Positions 27,999-37,810 of a DNA stretch of 64,000 nt are shown piece by piece. How positions within the stretch are numbered: the stretch's first letter is position 1; each line of letters opens with the position of its first letter. A model generated the notes under the pieces. It saw nothing but the letters and a program-made list of their open reading frames with translations, had not been told where the DNA came from and did not search any database. The DNA lies in contig NZ_WSSC01000003.1 of assembly GCF_009792895.1 (NCBI RefSeq), positions 1-64,000 on the forward strand, read 5' to 3'. The position numbers and the translations under genes are program-made. Source of the stretch: Pigmentibacter ruber (lineage in GTDB: Bacteria; Bdellovibrionota_B; Oligoflexia; Silvanigrellales; Silvanigrellaceae).

Positions 27999-29069
27999 TT
28001 AATTTATTTGCAAAATTGATTTTAAAACCATTTGACATTCTTCACGAAATGCTTCTAAATTTGGTGCGGCATTTTGTTTCTTATGATTAAATTCTCTTGA
28101 ATTTACCCATTCAACGATAAGTTCTGCCATTGATTCTGTTGAGTCATATAATTCTACAAGATTTTTTAAATTGTTACTTAATGGATAATAGTTAGGAAAA
28201 ATCGCAGGCAGGCTAAAACGCACTAAATCATTAACATTACCTGTTATGCAACTTTTTCCACGCACTTCAACTACTCCATTACGCACAATGGATTCAGCAA
28301 TTGGTAATAAAAGAAAATCTGTTTCAAATAGAGTTTTATCAAATTTATCTTGGGGAATATAAGCCTTATGCTCAATAATTTCTACCATAGGTGGAATTTT
28401 CCAACCTATATTTTTTAAGTATGATTGGAGTTTTTCTGAAGTATTCTCTCCAAGAAATTCAACCCGCAGAGGCCGAATTAAATTTTTTGAAGCTAGAGTT
28501 AAAGCAACTAAGACTTCTTCATAGTTCCTTCCCTCATAAACTCTTCCTGGAATACAACAATGCACTTCTTCCCGCAAAAACATTTTTGATCTGTATTGAG
28601 GGTAGGCTAAATAAAGAGAACGGTTATAGTTATTTGAATCCAACTGATAGTCCGAGCGATCAAGAAGTATGATATTAGCAGCCCCACGATTTACTAAACG
28701 TGCAATATTTGCACTGGGACGACTATCATCAGGAAAACTAAAAGTGTTTAAATTGTGCACTAAGCAATGATAAATAGGGCCTCCCTGTTTATCTTCAGAT
28801 AAAAGCGCACACAAAGCATCAATCGGAGTTATAATAAAAACATGTTCATTTGAATGAATAGATGCTTTAGATTTTTCAATAAAATCTATTTGTGAGAAAT
28901 TGAGTGGTTGCAACACCCACTGCACTTTATCAGATATTTCGAGTGAAGCAGATTCACGACAAAATGAATTAGTATATACGATCAATTCTTGATTGAGATC
29001 AATTAATTGTCGAATTAAGCTATCAAGAACCTCGCAATGCATTTGTAATTCAATTAATCCTATTTTCAT
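27999..29069 (-). CDS. GT-B-like glycosyltransferase, candidate peptide-modifying enzyme
   Basis: The 356-residue protein resembles GT-B glycosyltransferases. The N-terminal half has a Rossmann-like beginning (KIGLIELQMHCEVLDSL). The C-terminal half has PGRVYEGRNYEEVLVAL, then RVEFLGE and DFLLLPI, and EVRGKSCITGNVNDLVRFSLP at the donor-site position. I cannot place it in a numbered family. The ATG at 29069 overlaps the oxygenase stop as ATGA, so translation is coupled. The frame reaches back to 29081, but the ATGA start is preferred. With the oxygenase and the 47-residue peptide gene it may form a peptide-modification operon. GC content is visibly higher than in the flanking genes. A role in LPS or another surface sugar is the alternative. 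Confidence 0.6.
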   Translation of the reverse strand: MKIGLIELQMHCEVLDSLIRQLIDLNQELIVYTNSFCRESASLEISDKVQWVLQPLNFSQIDFIEKSKASIHSNEHVFIITPIDALCALLSEDKQGGPIYHCLVHNLNTFSFPDDSRPSANIARLVNRGAANIILLDRSDYQLDSNNYNRSLYLAYPQYRSKMFLREEVHCCIPGRVYEGRNYEEVLVALTLASKNLIRPLRVEFLGENTSEKLQSYLKNIGWKIPPMVEIIEHKAYIPQDKFDKTLFETDFLLLPIAESIVRNGVVEVRGKSCITGNVNDLVRFSLPAIFPNYYPLSNNLKNLVELYDSTESMAELIVEWVNSREFNHKKQNAAPNLEAFREECQMVLKSILQIN

Positions 29070-30250
29070 AAATTTGAACACTCAACAAAAATTCCTTCTT
29101 CTACTAGCCGACGCAGAAGTGGTGCTATTTCATTATCAATATCAAGATGAGGCGCCCAACTTGCGGCTTCAGCAAGAGTAAAAAATTCAGAACTAAATAA
29201 ATTTTCAATTAATTTTGCAGGAACACCTTCTAAGGAAATTTTTTTGCTTCCGTCCGTTATTCGATGTTGTCCTAGTTGTGAATCATATTCAATTTGGACT
29301 GCTTGATATTTAGGCCTTCTTAGTTTCGTATTCTGTTTTTCAATTGATGAATAAAAACCTGACTGGCTTGGCAAGCTAACTTCTCGATTACGAGAACTCT
29401 GAGAAACTTGATGATTTGTAAGATAAGCTTGCACAAGTTGTTCATCGGTGGATAAAGTAGCAAGTTGCTTAAAAAGATTTCGAATATAACTCGCAAGTTC
29501 TTTTTTATCTCCATGAATAACTGGAGGTAAATTTTTTCTCCACTGTGGATCATTTATGAGTTCATCAGCCAACCACTTTAACCAGAACAAACCAGTACGA
29601 CAGGTTATTCCAACAGTTAAGTGCAACGAGGGTTCATGACAAGCAACAGCATGATGCCAATGACCACGCGGAATATAAAGAATATCTCCACGGTTCAGTA
29701 CTGTCTCTATATAGGGAGCTCCTTCAGGCTCCCCTGTATCGACTGAATGTCTGCCATATTTATCCAACGGATATGGATATGTTCCTTTAGAAACATACCA
29801 TTTTTTTGTTCCTTCAATTTGCAAAATAAAGACTTCATGATCATCATGATGAGAATCAAAACCCTGTTGATTAGGCCAAGAACAATACATATTTACTTGT
29901 GTCCGATGTCCTATTTCTTGTTCTATTTTAGATGCTAGTGAAGCAATTATTGGCAATCTTGCGTGTAATTGACTGATGATCATCGTATAGCCTTCCTGAC
30001 AGTGTTTGATCCAATCACTCGGAGTGTCTGGAACATCAAGAAGTCTTTTTTTTCCTTGAGCTGCGAATCGAATATCATCGCGAAAGCGGAGTTTATGAAA
30101 ATTGAGAAGATAATTAAGATCATCCCATGAAAATAGTGAACGAAAACGGTCTGGGTTTTGTGCACGAAGTACCAAACCTTTAGTAGTCCAAAACTCTTTA
30201 AAAAAATTTTCAAGTGTAATTGGTGAAAGAAGCGTTTCTAGATCGAACAT
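29066..30250 (-). CDS. JmjC/cupin_4-type 2-oxoglutarate oxygenase
   Basis: The 394-residue protein belongs to the JmjC-like iron(II)/2-oxoglutarate hydroxylases related to the ribosomal oxygenase YcfD/RoxA. The iron ligands can be placed at His134 and Asp136 (FDSHHDDHEVF) and His199 (YIPRGHWHHAVA). LQIEGTKKWYV and the C-terminal winged-helix-like part match the cupin_4 layout. YcfD hydroxylates an arginine in a ribosomal protein, and other members hydroxylate peptides. The ATG at 30250 has AGGA 8 bases upstream; an earlier ATG at 30259 overlaps that site. The gene follows a 47-residue peptide gene and overlaps a glycosyltransferase gene by ATGA. Its GC content is higher than nearby genes, which suggests transfer or a different history. 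Confidence 0.85.
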   Translation of the reverse strand: MFDLETLLSPITLENFFKEFWTTKGLVLRAQNPDRFRSLFSWDDLNYLLNFHKLRFRDDIRFAAQGKKRLLDVPDTPSDWIKHCQEGYTMIISQLHARLPIIASLASKIEQEIGHRTQVNMYCSWPNQQGFDSHHDDHEVFILQIEGTKKWYVSKGTYPYPLDKYGRHSVDTGEPEGAPYIETVLNRGDILYIPRGHWHHAVACHEPSLHLTVGITCRTGLFWLKWLADELINDPQWRKNLPPVIHGDKKELASYIRNLFKQLATLSTDEQLVQAYLTNHQVSQSSRNREVSLPSQSGFYSSIEKQNTKLRRPKYQAVQIEYDSQLGQHRITDGSKKISLEGVPAKLIENLFSSEFFTLAEAASWAPHLDIDNEIAPLLRRLVEEGIFVECSNL

Positions 30251-30259
30251 GCAGTTCAT

Positions 30260-30377
30260 CCTGAATATAAGAAAGGTTATTATTAAATTAGAAAAGAGAG
30301 AATCATGCCCAGTAACTTAATAGGGGGAAAAACCCAATCAGAAAAGGGCAAGTTAGATTTAAGCTAGGAAGTATTTC
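30260..30377 (-). promoter_or_regulatory. Possible attenuator between peptide and oxygenase genes
   Basis: Read on the minus strand, the 118-base spacer holds TGCCC and, further on, GGGCA, which can pair. The first of these can instead pair as CCC with GGG just before a run of five T. So a short terminator-like hairpin and a longer alternative are both possible. A partial terminator after a peptide gene would give more peptide than enzyme, as is common in modified-peptide operons. The stems are short. Confidence 0.35.
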
Positions 30378-30521
30378 TTAAACATCTTTTTGATCAACTT
30401 CTTGGTTAGGTAACATAGTAGATTCAAGAGTTTTTATTGTCTCTACTGTAATTTTGATTGTTTTAGGTTCTGGTTTAGTTGCAGCAGCAAGTACGTGTTG
30501 TAATAAAGTAGAATTATCCAT
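30378..30521 (-). CDS. 47-residue peptide, candidate RiPP precursor
   Basis: The frame runs from ATG (30521) to TAA (30378) and encodes 47 residues, starting MDNSTLLQHVLAAATKPEPK and ending NQEVDQKDV. AAGGAAGT precedes the start at ideal distance, and a TTGCTG-N17-TACAAT promoter lies about 70 bases upstream. These make it a well-supported small gene. It has seven Thr and six Lys, with TIK repeated in KTIKITVETIK. It has no Cys, Gly, aromatic residues or signal peptide. It precedes a JmjC-type oxygenase and a GT-B-like glycosyltransferase on the same strand, so it is a plausible substrate of both: hydroxylation, then perhaps glycosylation. No known precursor family was recognised. It could instead be a small regulatory protein. 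Confidence 0.75.
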   Translation of the reverse strand: MDNSTLLQHVLAAATKPEPKTIKITVETIKTLESTMLPNQEVDQKDV

Positions 30522-30588
30522 TGTTTACTTCCTTATAAAAAAGTTGAGAACTAACGACAGAAAATGAAAATATTTTTGCAATAAGAAA

Positions 30589-30617
30589 ATTGTACAATAA
30601 AAAATTAAAATCAGCAA
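30589..30617 (-). promoter_or_regulatory. Promoter of the 47-residue peptide gene
   Basis: On the minus strand, -35 TTGCTG (617-612 of this 30-kb block, i.e. 30617-30612) is separated by exactly 17 bases from -10 TACAAT (30594-30589). Both match the sigma-70 consensus well (four and five of six). Transcription would start near 30582, giving a leader of about 60 bases before the peptide start. Confidence 0.6.
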
Positions 30618-30962
30618 ACCTAATGATAAAAAATTTAGTAAGAATAAAATTATATTAAATTCTGAAATATTTTTAATTTTGGCTCTCTACTTAAAGCTTA
30701 ATTACTGCAAAAAAATGGAAATTTTAAGATAGCAATTTTAAAATTAATTACAAAATATAAAATAGATTATTTTATCGACTAATATCTACCTCTATTAATA
30801 TTACTTGATTTAATTTTCAAAAAAGAACTGAAAGATTTTTTATCTTCAACACTCTAAGCAAAAATATTGAATAAAGTATTCTAATTTAAATTCTTTCACA
30901 CTCGAAAAAATAAGATTATCTAAGGCAAAATGCTTAAGTGAAAAATTGTTCTTTTATTAAAA

Positions 30963-30994
30963 AAAACCTATTTTTATTACTAAAAATAGGTTTT
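30963..30994 (-). terminator. Terminator of groEL
   Basis: AAAACCTATTTTTA (30963-30976) and TAAAAATAGGTTTT (30981-30994) form a perfect 14-bp stem with a 4-base loop, 24 bases beyond the groEL stop. Both ends are A/T runs, so it can work in both directions. Confidence 0.8.
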
Positions 30995-31018
30995 AAAGAT
31001 ATTATTTGTTATCTTTTA

Positions 31019-32665
<1,647 letters not shown>

Positions 32666-32690
32666 CTAATATTACAAATTAATTTAAAAA

Positions 32691-32978
32691 TTAACCAATG
32701 ACGCCAAGAACATCATCTTCACGCAAAATAAGGTGTTCTTCACCATCAACTTTAATTTCAGTACCGCTGTACTTACTAAATAAAACTCTGTCACCAACTT
32801 TGATGTCTATTTGGCGCACTTGCCCATCAGCTAGGACTTTTCCATTACCAACTGCGACAACAGTTGCTTCCACTGGCTTTTCTTTTGCATTGTCTGGAAT
32901 AAGAATTCCGCCAGCAGTTTTAGTCTCTTCCGCAACGCGCTTAACCAAGATACGATCTGAAAGTGGACGAATCTTCAT
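32691..32978 (-). CDS. groS: Co-chaperonin GroES
   Basis: GroES caps the GroEL cage. The 95-residue protein begins [15 protein letters not shown]. It has the mobile loop ([18 protein letters not shown]) and the conserved [17 protein letters not shown] perfect GGAGG ribosome binding site lies 6 bases before the ATG at 32978. The frame stays open for 12 more codons upstream, across that site, which would not fit the family. Confidence 0.98.
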   Translation of the reverse strand: MKIRPLSDRILVKRVAEETKTAGGILIPDNAKEKPVEATVVAVGNGKVLADGQVRQIDIKVGDRVLFSKYSGTEIKVDGEEHLILREDDVLGVIG

Positions 32979-33070
32979 ATTGAACCTCCAAAAAGAAGAG
33001 TGGATGAAAACCACATATAAATAAGAACTAGAATATTGAGGGTCTGTTTGCCCCCGAAAACCTTACCTGG

Positions 33071-33098
33071 AAAGTAAACAGCACTTTGAAAGTGTCAA
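33071..33098 (-). promoter_or_regulatory. groES-groEL promoter with an embedded palindrome
   Basis: On the minus strand a perfect -35 TTGACA (33098-33093) is followed after 16 bases by TACTTT (33076-33071). A palindrome CACTTT-G-AAAGTG at 33082-33094 starts at the edge of the -35 and fills most of the spacer. It is not the CIRCE element bound by HrcA, and the hexamers do not look like a heat-shock sigma-32 promoter. The palindrome is a candidate operator. Confidence 0.6.
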
Positions 33099-33129
33099 GA
33101 CTTTATTTTTATCTAAAAAAAGGAATGAA

Positions 33130-33648
33130 CTATCTGGAGCTTAAACCTAGAGTTGCAATAGAAATATCATGGCGAGATTCCTTATTTACTGAATAAAGAA
33201 TTCCTTTTTCATCTTTTATCAAAGCAACAGGTGAATCTTTACTCTTCCAGTAAGCAGCAATAAGATTACCTTTTACAACCGAGTTTTTAAATTGTTCGAG
33301 TATGGGTGCAAGCAAGTCAATTGCATTTCCTAATTTTTGTAGCTTTTTATTTGCAGTTAAGAAATAGAGCTTATCTTCACATTTGATAAGCATTTTGGGG
33401 ATAAAAATATGTTGCTCTTCTATAAATAACAACTGCAAAGGTTGATAACTGCCTTTGTATTCCTTTAAAATTTTATCAAAGTTTTCAAAATTTTTCGGCA
33501 ATTCTTCTCTTGGTAATCTATAATCTGAGTTATCGTTTCCATTCGATCTAGTATTTATAAGAACAAAACTTGGATTCTCTAAAGCATAAGTGAAACAATT
33601 TTTCATTAAAACACTTATCAAGAGCAAACAGAGCAGAGGTTTTATCAT
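33130..33648 (-). CDS. Exported protein of unknown function
   Basis: I do not recognise this 172-residue protein. It starts with a signal peptide (KPLLCLLLISVLMKNCFTYAL). The mature part alternates charged and hydrophobic segments (LQLLFIEEQHIFIPKMLIKC, KGNLIAAYWKSKDSPVALI) and looks like a small soluble periplasmic domain. A hydrophobic Cys near residue 18 does not form a convincing lipobox. It lies between the dCMP deaminase and the groES promoter on the same strand, with a gap of about 90 bases after the deaminase gene. Confidence 0.65.
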   Translation of the reverse strand: MIKPLLCLLLISVLMKNCFTYALENPSFVLINTRSNGNDNSDYRLPREELPKNFENFDKILKEYKGSYQPLQLLFIEEQHIFIPKMLIKCEDKLYFLTANKKLQKLGNAIDLLAPILEQFKNSVVKGNLIAAYWKSKDSPVALIKDEKGILYSVNKESRHDISIATLGLSSR

Positions 33649-33740
33649 GAATTATTACACCACAAATATTAACAAAAGTGCACCGCACGCTTCTCATTAC
33701 CCTAGAATTTTGCTGAAGGCAATGATCTAAAATTTGGACA

Positions 33741-34241
33741 CTATTCCTCTGCCTGGCGCACAGATAAACCACAGGAACGTAGAAAATTCATAACAAAATC
33801 ATAATCTTCATTTTTATAAGCAGTCCGAAATACAACACTTTTTATTCCGGCAGTGATAATAGCCTTTGCGCAATCTCTACAAGGACTAAAAGTACAATAC
33901 AAAGAAGAATTTCGTAAGTCCTGCCGAGAGGCTGCAATGGCATTCATTTCTGCATGTACAATAAATGGATATTTATCTGGGCGAAGATTTGGGAGATTCT
34001 TATCATCACTTCCTGGGGGGAACCCATTATAACCAGTAGCTAAAATCCTTTTATTTTCATCTACAATGACTACTCCTACTTGAGTTTCACCATCATGACT
34101 TCTTCTTGAAACAGCTTCGGCAATACCAATAAAATAATTGTCCCATGATGGACGAAGAATATTCTTTCTATTTGAATAATCTATTTTCAAAACTGGATAA
34201 TGTTTTTTTTCTTCTTTAGAGAAAATAACTTTACTACTCAT
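33741..34241 (-). CDS. dCMP deaminase family protein
   Basis: The 166-residue protein is a zinc-dependent deaminase of the ComEB/dCMP deaminase type. HAEMNAIAA supplies the zinc His and proton-shuttle Glu, and [13 protein letters not shown] supplies the two zinc cysteines. The expected reaction is dCMP to dUMP for dTTP synthesis. [13 protein letters not shown] is a typical nearby motif. Its ATG overlaps the stop of the acyl-CoA mutase gene as ATGA, so the two are translated together although no functional link is evident. The extra 25 N-terminal residues are not conserved. Confidence 0.93.
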   Translation of the reverse strand: MSSKVIFSKEEKKHYPVLKIDYSNRKNILRPSWDNYFIGIAEAVSRRSHDGETQVGVVIVDENKRILATGYNGFPPGSDDKNLPNLRPDKYPFIVHAEMNAIAASRQDLRNSSLYCTFSPCRDCAKAIITAGIKSVVFRTAYKNEDYDFVMNFLRSCGLSVRQAEE

Positions 34242-35854
34242 AATATAATATTTTCCTTATATTCACCAAATACTTCGCGAAGAATATTACAAATTTCACC
34301 AATACTTGCATAAACTTTTACAGCATTTAGAATAAATGGCATTAGATTTTCTGTACCCTGTGCAGCTCTTTTTAACTTAATTAATGCTTCTTTTACGGCA
34401 ACCTGATCGCGAGAGTTTTTTATTTTTTTTAGTCTTGAAACTTGATTTCTTTCCACGCTATCATCTATTTTTAAGAGATTTTCCACTGGTTTTTCTTCAA
34501 TAATAAACTTATTGACTCCAACAATAACTCTACTTTGGTTTTCAATGTCTTGTTGATATTTATATGCTGATTTTTGAATTGAAGCTTGGACAAAACCCTG
34601 TTCAATTGCTTTTACCATACCACCAATTTCATCAATTCTTTTGATGATATCAAGAGCTTCTTTTTCAATTCTATCAGTTGTTGCTTCAACATAATAACTA
34701 CCAGCCAAAGGATCCACTGTTTCCGCCACACCACTTTCATAAGCAATAATTTGCTGTGTTCTTAAGGCAATTCTAGCTGATTCTTCTGTTGGTAAAGCTA
34801 ATGCTTCATCTTTTGAATTTGTATGTAAACTTTGTGTCCCACCTAATACAGCTGCTAACGCTTGTATTGTTACCCTTACGATATTATTATCTGGTTGTTG
34901 TGCTGTTAGAGTAGATCCTGCTGTCTGAGTATGAAAACGTAACATCCAACTTTTAGGGTTCTTTGCTTGAAATCTTTCCCGCATAATTTTTGCCCAAATT
35001 CTTCTAGCAGCTCTAAATTTTCCCACTTCTTCAAATAAATCAGTAAAACTATTGAAAAAGAAAGATAATCTTGGAGCAAATTCATCTACATCTAAACCAG
35101 AGTTTATTGCTGCCTCAACATATGCAATGCCATCAGCTAATGTAAATCCAACTTCTTCAGATGCAGTACTTCCAGCTTCACGTATGTGATATCCGCTAAT
35201 GGAGATAGTATTCCATAAAGGAACTGATTCCTTACAGTAAGAAAAGATATCAGTAATTATTCGCATTGATTGAGTTGGGGGGTATATATAAGTTCCTCTT
35301 GATATATATTCTTTTAATATATCATTTTGAATAGTTCCTCTTAATTTATCACTTTTAATACCTTGTTTTTCTGCAACAGCAATATAAAGTGCTAACAAAA
35401 CAGCAGCAGAGGCATTTATTGTCATAGAAGTTGAAATTTGATCTAATGGAATATCAGCAAATAATATTTCCATATCCGCTAAGGTATCTATCGCCACACC
35501 AACTTTTCCAACTTCTCCTGCCGCTTCTGGACAATCGGAGTCATAACCAATTTGTGTTGGCAGATCAAAAGCAACACTTAAGCCAGTCTGCCCCTGTGCT
35601 AATAAATACTTATACCGTTTATTGCTTTCTTCAGCAGTAGCAAACCCAGCATATTGACGCATAGTCCACAAATTGCTTCTATACATCTTGCTGTGAATTC
35701 CTCTAGTGAAAGGAAACTCTCCAGGAGAACCTAATTTTTCTTTATATTCCTCTTTTGTATTATTAGGTAATGGATAATATATTTCTTCAATATTAGCACT
35801 AGAGGCTGTTAAAAAATCTGACTTTCGTAATAAATTTTTTTTCTCCTTGGACAT
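34238..35854 (-). CDS. Acyl-CoA mutase large subunit (methylmalonyl-CoA mutase family)
   Basis: The 538-residue protein matches the substrate-binding TIM-barrel domain of cobalamin-dependent acyl-CoA mutases. [36 protein letters not shown] and [17 protein letters not shown] are the known segments. It lacks the C-terminal B12-binding domain, as in isobutyryl-CoA mutase-type two-subunit enzymes, so a separate small subunit must exist elsewhere. [17 protein letters not shown] and [15 protein letters not shown] are also conserved. Substrate could be methylmalonyl-, isobutyryl- or ethylmalonyl-type CoA. The ATG at 35854 has GGAGG 6 bases upstream; an ATG at 35860 overlaps that site. Confidence 0.9.
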   Translation of the reverse strand: MSKEKKNLLRKSDFLTASSANIEEIYYPLPNNTKEEYKEKLGSPGEFPFTRGIHSKMYRSNLWTMRQYAGFATAEESNKRYKYLLAQGQTGLSVAFDLPTQIGYDSDCPEAAGEVGKVGVAIDTLADMEILFADIPLDQISTSMTINASAAVLLALYIAVAEKQGIKSDKLRGTIQNDILKEYISRGTYIYPPTQSMRIITDIFSYCKESVPLWNTISISGYHIREAGSTASEEVGFTLADGIAYVEAAINSGLDVDEFAPRLSFFFNSFTDLFEEVGKFRAARRIWAKIMRERFQAKNPKSWMLRFHTQTAGSTLTAQQPDNNIVRVTIQALAAVLGGTQSLHTNSKDEALALPTEESARIALRTQQIIAYESGVAETVDPLAGSYYVEATTDRIEKEALDIIKRIDEIGGMVKAIEQGFVQASIQKSAYKYQQDIENQSRVIVGVNKFIIEEKPVENLLKIDDSVERNQVSRLKKIKNSRDQVAVKEALIKLKRAAQGTENLMPFILNAVKVYASIGEICNILREVFGEYKENIIL

Positions 35855-35874
35855 CAACATCCTCCAATAATATT

Positions 35875-36657
35875 TTAAACCTTAGGCTTAGTTTTTTGTA
35901 TTCTTCCAGGAAATCCATCCCAAAAATCTTCATTAAATATTGAATTTAATAATTCATCCACCGAAGGAAAATATTTTTTCTCGGGCGGATTTTTTAAGGT
36001 AACAAATTTATCTTTACCCCAAATTAATTTCCCATTATTCGTATCAACTAATAAAAGAGAAATTCCACCATTTAGAGTGTAAATATCATTATCTGAATTA
36101 GAATCTAAATGTTTCAAAATTACAAGCAAAGCTGTATCTGCATTTAATACTTTTAAAGCTAACTTATTTAGCTCAGATATCCATGCATTGTCAGGTGCAA
36201 CACAATAGGAATAAAATTCTACAAAATTTTTCCTACTCAAACATGAAGATGTTATTATGGATCTAACAACTGATTCTCTTGAAGAAAAACGACTTGAAAT
36301 AACAATCAATCTTTGATTCATATTCTTCAATATATCTAAATTTTCTTTAACAATAACATTATTAACAACAGTAAAAGAATAACCATTTATATTTGGTTGA
36401 TCTTTAAAAGCTTCCATTACTTTAGCTTCAAGTTTAGGAATAAATTGGTGTGTATTTATGATTGCAGGATCAATTACAGCCATTTTTGAAGGATCGGGTA
36501 AGACAAATGTTGGAACAGCAATAATGGATGCTGGATTTATAGCTTCATATCCCTCTTGAATACCTTCATTTAATAGTTTTGATGATTGGCAGCCATAAAA
36601 AAACGTAACAAATATTTTTAACACAAATAATCTTAAAATAAGATTTTTTAAATACAT
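35875..36657 (-). CDS. Lipoprotein of unknown function
   Basis: The 260-residue protein has a lipoprotein signal peptide with the lipobox FYGC (Cys23), so it should be anchored in the outer or inner membrane on the periplasmic side. No domain was recognised. The C-terminal part ([11 protein letters not shown], then [18 protein letters not shown]) has the look of small periplasmic beta-alpha domains such as those in LpoB- or CsgG-type lipoproteins, but this is a weak impression. It lies 28 bases after queG and 20 bases before the mutase gene on the same strand. Confidence 0.7.
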   Translation of the reverse strand: MYLKNLILRLFVLKIFVTFFYGCQSSKLLNEGIQEGYEAINPASIIAVPTFVLPDPSKMAVIDPAIINTHQFIPKLEAKVMEAFKDQPNINGYSFTVVNNVIVKENLDILKNMNQRLIVISSRFSSRESVVRSIITSSCLSRKNFVEFYSYCVAPDNAWISELNKLALKVLNADTALLVILKHLDSNSDNDIYTLNGGISLLLVDTNNGKLIWGKDKFVTLKNPPEKKYFPSVDELLNSIFNEDFWDGFPGRIQKTKPKV

Positions 36658-36685
36658 TTTTGTTCCTTCTAAATAAACAAATTAT

Positions 36686-37810
36686 CTATTTACTACTTAT
36701 TATTAATCCTTCTATTTGTCTAACTGTTTTAAGGATTAATTCATTTTCAGATTTTGCCAACATAGATAAAATATTCCTTAAATCAGAATCAGAAGTAGCA
36801 TAAAGATGATATAAAGCATTTCTAACTAACCCAGAATATTTAGCGCGTGTTGCAGCTGTTCCACCAAACCATTTTTCATATTGATTTTCATCCATCAAGG
36901 CAACCTCTTTTGCAGTAATCATTAAAAAAGGACTATGCACTTGAGAAAATTCTTTGAGGATAGGAAACCCAGATGTAACAAAATTATATGGACAGACTTC
37001 TTGACAAATATCACACCCATAAATTGTATCCTTAAAGTAAGGAAGATATTCTTGGGGCACTGTATCTCTGTGTTCTATCGACAAATATGATAAACAACGT
37101 TTTGCATCCAAAAAGAAATCAGGCAAAAGTGCCTGAGTTGGACATGAATCTAAACACTTTGTACATTCTCCGCAAGTTAAGTTCATAATAGGATTCAATT
37201 TTTTATCTTCACTTTCAGCCAATACATGTGTTGGTATGTCTGTTAGTAATGTTGCAATAAAAAAGAAACTTCCCATCCCTGGTCTGATTAACATTGTGTT
37301 TTTACCTATAAAACCCAAGCCAGCCTCTCTTGCGTGTGCTCTATCAAAAAAAGGAATAGAATCAATAACAGGTCTAAAGTTAAATTTTAAGTCAAGAAAA
37401 AGTTGTAAATTTTTTGCAATTTCATTTAATTTCTTCTTTAATATTTTATGATAATCTTTTCCATATACATAACGTGAAATTAACTTCTTATTATAGATAG
37501 AATCATCATTAAATTTAAAAATATCTAATTTTTCATCTTCAATTTTTCCTCTAATTCTGTGCCCATATGCATAAGGAAATAAAAATATTAATGCTGTTTT
37601 ACAATTATCAAGAACAAAATTAGGATCTTTTCTAACCTGTATATTCTTTTGCAGAAAATGCATATCTGCATGAGCGCCTGAATTTAACCAAAACTCAAAG
37701 AATTTTTTGTCTTTATCAAGATTATTATTTAAGTCTTCAAATGAAAATAAAGCTGAAGCAACAATTTTTTTTTCAATAAAATATTCTTGAATATTTTTTT
37801 TTATTTTCAT
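36686..37810 (-). CDS. queG: Epoxyqueuosine reductase
   Basis: QueG performs the last step of queuosine synthesis in tRNA, reducing epoxyqueuosine with cobalamin and two [4Fe-4S] clusters. The 374-residue protein has both cluster motifs: CGECTKCLDSCPTQAL and CDICQEVCPYN. Upstream are the cobalamin-domain segments FFDRAHAREAGLGFIGKNTML and SRYVYGKDYHKIL. Its ATG overlaps the stop of the cation-transporter gene as ATGA. It is the second gene after trmB in this strand's run, apart from the CDF gene, so tRNA modification genes cluster here. Confidence 0.96.
   Translation of the reverse strand: MKIKKNIQEYFIEKKIVASALFSFEDLNNNLDKDKKFFEFWLNSGAHADMHFLQKNIQVRKDPNFVLDNCKTALIFLFPYAYGHRIRGKIEDEKLDIFKFNDDSIYNKKLISRYVYGKDYHKILKKKLNEIAKNLQLFLDLKFNFRPVIDSIPFFDRAHAREAGLGFIGKNTMLIRPGMGSFFFIATLLTDIPTHVLAESEDKKLNPIMNLTCGECTKCLDSCPTQALLPDFFLDAKRCLSYLSIEHRDTVPQEYLPYFKDTIYGCDICQEVCPYNFVTSGFPILKEFSQVHSPFLMITAKEVALMDENQYEKWFGGTAATRAKYSGLVRNALYHLYATSDSDLRNILSMLAKSENELILKTVRQIEGLIISSK

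Larger units (their letters stand above)
30522..31018. other. Intergenic region upstream of the peptide operon and downstream of groEL
   Basis: This stretch of nearly 500 bases is very A+T-rich. The part next to the peptide gene holds its promoter (30589-30617). The part next to groEL holds the groEL terminator (30963-30994). Between them (about 30620-30960) I see no gene, no repeat and no RNA gene on either strand. Confidence 0.7.

Noticed and set aside
33548-33772. 74-codon minus-strand frame between the exported protein and the dCMP deaminase
   Set aside because: It overlaps both neighbours in other frames, has many cysteines but no motif, and lacks start signals.
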